The translations under genes were made by a program, and so were the position numbers. From Bradyrhizobium canariense (GTDB lineage: Bacteria > Pseudomonadota > Alphaproteobacteria > Rhizobiales > Xanthobacteraceae), in assembly GCF_019402665.1 (NCBI RefSeq), contig NZ_VSST01000042.1:186001-250000 (forward strand): a DNA stretch of 64,000 bases, in the 5' to 3' direction. Of this stretch, positions 61,672-64,000 are shown one piece after another. The notes under the pieces were generated by a model, which was not told the DNA's origin, did not search any database, and saw only the letters and a program-made list of their open reading frames with translations. Each line of letters opens with the position of its first letter. Positions within the stretch are counted from its first letter, which is position 1.

Positions 61672-64000
61672 ATGCAAGAACACACCAAATCCTCCACGCT
61701 CGAAAACGCTATTGCACTGCAAAAATATGGTGTCGGGCAGCCGGTCCGCCGCAAGGAGGACGATACGCTGGTGCGCGGCAAGGGCCGCTACACCGACGAT
61801 TTCAACCTGCCCGGCCAGGCCTATGCCGTGATCGTCCGCTCGACCCATGCCCACGGCGTCATTCGCGGCATCAACGTCGACGCAGCCAGGGCGATACCGG
61901 GCGTGCTAGGGGTCTGGACCGGCAAAGACCTCGATGCGGCCGGCTACGGCCCCTTCACCTGCGGCCTGCCGCTGAAGAGCCGCGACGGCTCGCCCCTGCT
62001 CCAGACCAACCGCCAGCCGCTCGCAACCGACAAGGTCCGTTTCGTCGGCGATCCCGTCGCCTTCGTGGTGGCGGAGACGCTGGCCCAGGCGCGCGACGCG
62101 GCCGAGGCGGTCGAGCTCGACATCGAGCCGTTGCCGGCGGTGACCGATCCCGAGCAAGCCGCCAAACCCGGCGCGCCGCAGCTCTACGACCACATCCCGA
62201 ACAATGTCGCGCTCGACTACCACTATGGCGACATCGAGAAGGTCAATGCGGCCTTCGCCGGCGCCGCTCACGTGACCAAGGTCGACATCGAAAACACCCG
62301 TGTCGCCGTGGTCTCGATGGAGCCGCGCGCCGGCCTTGCCTCCTACGACAAGAAGACCGAGCGTTACACCATCCAGATGCCGACGCAGGGCGTCGCCGGC
62401 AACCGCGCCAACCTCGCCAAGAACCTGAAGGTGCCGAACGAAAAGGTGCGCATCCTCACCGCCAATGTCGGCGGGTCCTTCGGCATGAAGAACGTCAACT
62501 ATCCCGAGTACATGTGCATCCTTTACGCGGCCAAGGAATTGGGGCGGCCGGTGAAATGGCTGGACGAACGCTCGACCAGCTTCTTGTCCGACAGCCACGG
62601 CCGTGCGCAGAAGATTCACGCCGAGCTCGCGCTGGACGCCGAGGGGCATTTCCTCGCCGCCAAGCTCTCGGGCTACGGCAATCTCGGAGCCTACATCACT
62701 GGCGTTGCTCCCAGTCCGCTCTCGCTCAACACCAGCAAGAACTTTTCCAGCGTTTATCGCACGCCGCTGATGGCCGTCGATATCAAGACGGTGCTGACCA
62801 ACACCACGCTGATGGGCGCCTATCGCGGGGCCGGACGGCCCGAGGCCAACTACTACATGGAACGGTTGATCGACCGCGCCGCCGACGAGATGGGCATCAA
62901 CCGCCTGACGATGCGCAAGCGCAACTTCATCAAGCAAAACCAGATGCCCTTCGCCGCGTCCTCCGGCGTCACCTATGACAGCGGCGACTTCCAGGCTGTC
63001 TTCAACAAGGCGCTCGAAATCTCCGACCACGAGAACTTTGCCAAGCGCAAGAAGGAGAGCAAGAAGGCCGGCAAGCTGCGTGGCATCGCTGTCGGTTCCT
63101 ATCTGGAGGTGACCGCACCTCCCGGCGTCGAGCTCGGCAAGATCGTGTTCGATCCCGATGGCTCGGTGCAGCTCATCACCGGTACGCTCGATTACGGTCA
63201 GGGCCACGCCACGCCGTTCGCGCAGGTGCTGTGCGAGCAGCTCGGCGTCCCCTTCGACAGCGTCAAGCTGGTGCAGGGCGACAGCGACATCGTGCACACC
63301 GGCAATGGCACCGGCGGCTCGCGCTCGATCACCGCGACCGGCATGGCGATCGTGGGCGCCGCCAAGCTCGTGATTGAAAAGGGCAAGCGCGCCGCCGCGC
63401 ACATGCTGGAGGCATCCGAAGCCGACATCGAATTCGAAGGCGGCAGTTTCACGATCGCCGGCACCGATCGCAGCGTCGACATCATGGAGCTCGCCAAACG
63501 CCTGCATGACAGCAAGATGCCTGAGGGCGTGCCCGACAGCCTCGACGTCGATCACACCAGCGAACCGGTGCCGTCGGCCTTCCCGAACGGCTGCCATGTC
63601 GCCGAAGTCGAGATCGACCCCGAGACCGGCGTGGTGCAGATCGTGCGCTACAGCGCGGTCAACGATTTCGGAACGGTGATCAACCCGCTGCTGGTCGCGG
63701 GCCAGCTCCATGGCGGCGTCGTCCAGGGCATCGGCCAGGCGCTGATGGAGCACGTTCGCTACGACGAGAGCGGCCAGCCGATCACGGGCTCGCTGATGGA
63801 CTACGCACTGCCCCGCGCCGAGGACGTTCCGAACATGACTGTCGGCGACCACCCGGTGCCGGCCACGACCAATCCGCTCGGCAGCAAGGGCTGCGGCGAA
63901 GCCGGCTGCGCCGGCAGCCTGTCCACGGTCGTGAACGCAGTGATCGACGCGCTCTCCGACTACGGCATCAAGCACATCGACATGCCGCTGACGCCGGAGC
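61672..64000 (+). CDS. Molybdenum hydroxylase large subunit (xanthine dehydrogenase/CoxL family), 3' end outside window
   Basis: The first 776 codons of a molybdopterin-binding large subunit of the xanthine dehydrogenase / aldehyde oxidase / CoxL family. GVGQPVRRKEDDTLVRGKGRYTDDF opens the protein; VGGSFGMKN, MGAYRGAGRPEA, GHATPFAQVL, TGNGTGGSRS and GSKGCGEAGC are family motifs around the cofactor. The active-site loop is AYRGAGR, not the AYRCSFR of true CO dehydrogenase, so it is a form-II-like hydroxylase acting on an unknown aldehyde or heterocycle. The frame is open at the window end. The small and medium subunits are not seen upstream and may follow. Confidence 0.94.
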   Translation, partial: MQEHTKSSTLENAIALQKYGVGQPVRRKEDDTLVRGKGRYTDDFNLPGQAYAVIVRSTHAHGVIRGINVDAARAIPGVLGVWTGKDLDAAGYGPFTCGLPLKSRDGSPLLQTNRQPLATDKVRFVGDPVAFVVAETLAQARDAAEAVELDIEPLPAVTDPEQAAKPGAPQLYDHIPNNVALDYHYGDIEKVNAAFAGAAHVTKVDIENTRVAVVSMEPRAGLASYDKKTERYTIQMPTQGVAGNRANLAKNLKVPNEKVRILTANVGGSFGMKNVNYPEYMCILYAAKELGRPVKWLDERSTSFLSDSHGRAQKIHAELALDAEGHFLAAKLSGYGNLGAYITGVAPSPLSLNTSKNFSSVYRTPLMAVDIKTVLTNTTLMGAYRGAGRPEANYYMERLIDRAADEMGINRLTMRKRNFIKQNQMPFAASSGVTYDSGDFQAVFNKALEISDHENFAKRKKESKKAGKLRGIAVGSYLEVTAPPGVELGKIVFDPDGSVQLITGTLDYGQGHATPFAQVLCEQLGVPFDSVKLVQGDSDIVHTGNGTGGSRSITATGMAIVGAAKLVIEKGKRAAAHMLEASEADIEFEGGSFTIAGTDRSVDIMELAKRLHDSKMPEGVPDSLDVDHTSEPVPSAFPNGCHVAEVEIDPETGVVQIVRYSAVNDFGTVINPLLVAGQLHGGVVQGIGQALMEHVRYDESGQPITGSLMDYALPRAEDVPNMTVGDHPVPATTNPLGSKGCGEAGCAGSLSTVVNAVIDALSDYGIKHIDMPLTPE

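Noticed and set aside
61906..63975. A 689-codon reverse-strand open frame
   Set aside because: It is the antisense shadow of the molybdenum hydroxylase gene, with low-complexity His/Asp/Gly composition and no domain.

Overview
The window reads as alphaproteobacterial, high-GC DNA, most likely Bradyrhizobium or a close relative. The evidence is the right-hand block (guaA, an rsmB-like methyltransferase, guaB, rlmE, ppx and a CoxL-type molybdenum hydroxylase) and the dispersed palindromes of the GTCAT...ATGAC type. This is family-level recognition made by eye, with no database search.

Two parts differ sharply. Positions 1 to about 47.7 kb are accessory DNA: loosely packed genes, many gaps, and an unusual density of broken genes and partial duplications. 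Positions 47.7-64 kb are ordinary, tightly packed core chromosome. The boundary is the 3' end of guaA. The last 139 bp of guaA (47715-47853) are repeated in the same orientation at 46471-46609 with 15 mismatches and no gaps, and an HNH endonuclease gene lies between the copies. That is the expected footprint of a site-specific element inserted at the guaA 3' end. No integrase or transposase is visible, so the far end of the island is probably outside the window.

The accessory part is dominated by oxidant, electrophile and quinone handling: LysR and AraC regulators, two AhpD-like proteins, OsmC, peroxiredoxin-like proteins (one intact, one broken), MsrB-MsrA (plus a second msrA with a stop codon), a nitroreductase, two tandem quinone-oxidoreductase-type enzymes, glutathione reductase, Dps, cupins, antibiotic-biosynthesis-type monooxygenase folds, RND and MFS exporters, a cytochrome P460, a three-gene periplasmic GMC dehydrogenase set (TAT subunit, flavoprotein, cytochrome c), a second GMC dehydrogenase, and a molybdenum-cofactor protein overlapping an FAD/NAD reductase. 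The msrBA operon and the first quinone oxidoreductase share a 38-bp upstream block (33/38 identical) running into equally spaced -35/-10 elements, which suggests at least a two-member regulon.

The same region has been reshuffled repeatedly. A 300-bp DUF1003 tail is duplicated around a cupin gene. The leader and upstream region of the cytochrome P460 gene recur as fragments. A third quinone oxidoreductase survives only as the last ~27 codons, fused to an MFS transporter. A glutathione S-transferase N-terminus sits in front of another MFS gene. A decayed glnS and DUF983 pair fills 25-27 kb. I read the whole as a stress-defence island assembled from duplicated modules, several of which are now decaying. 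Joint function is inference.
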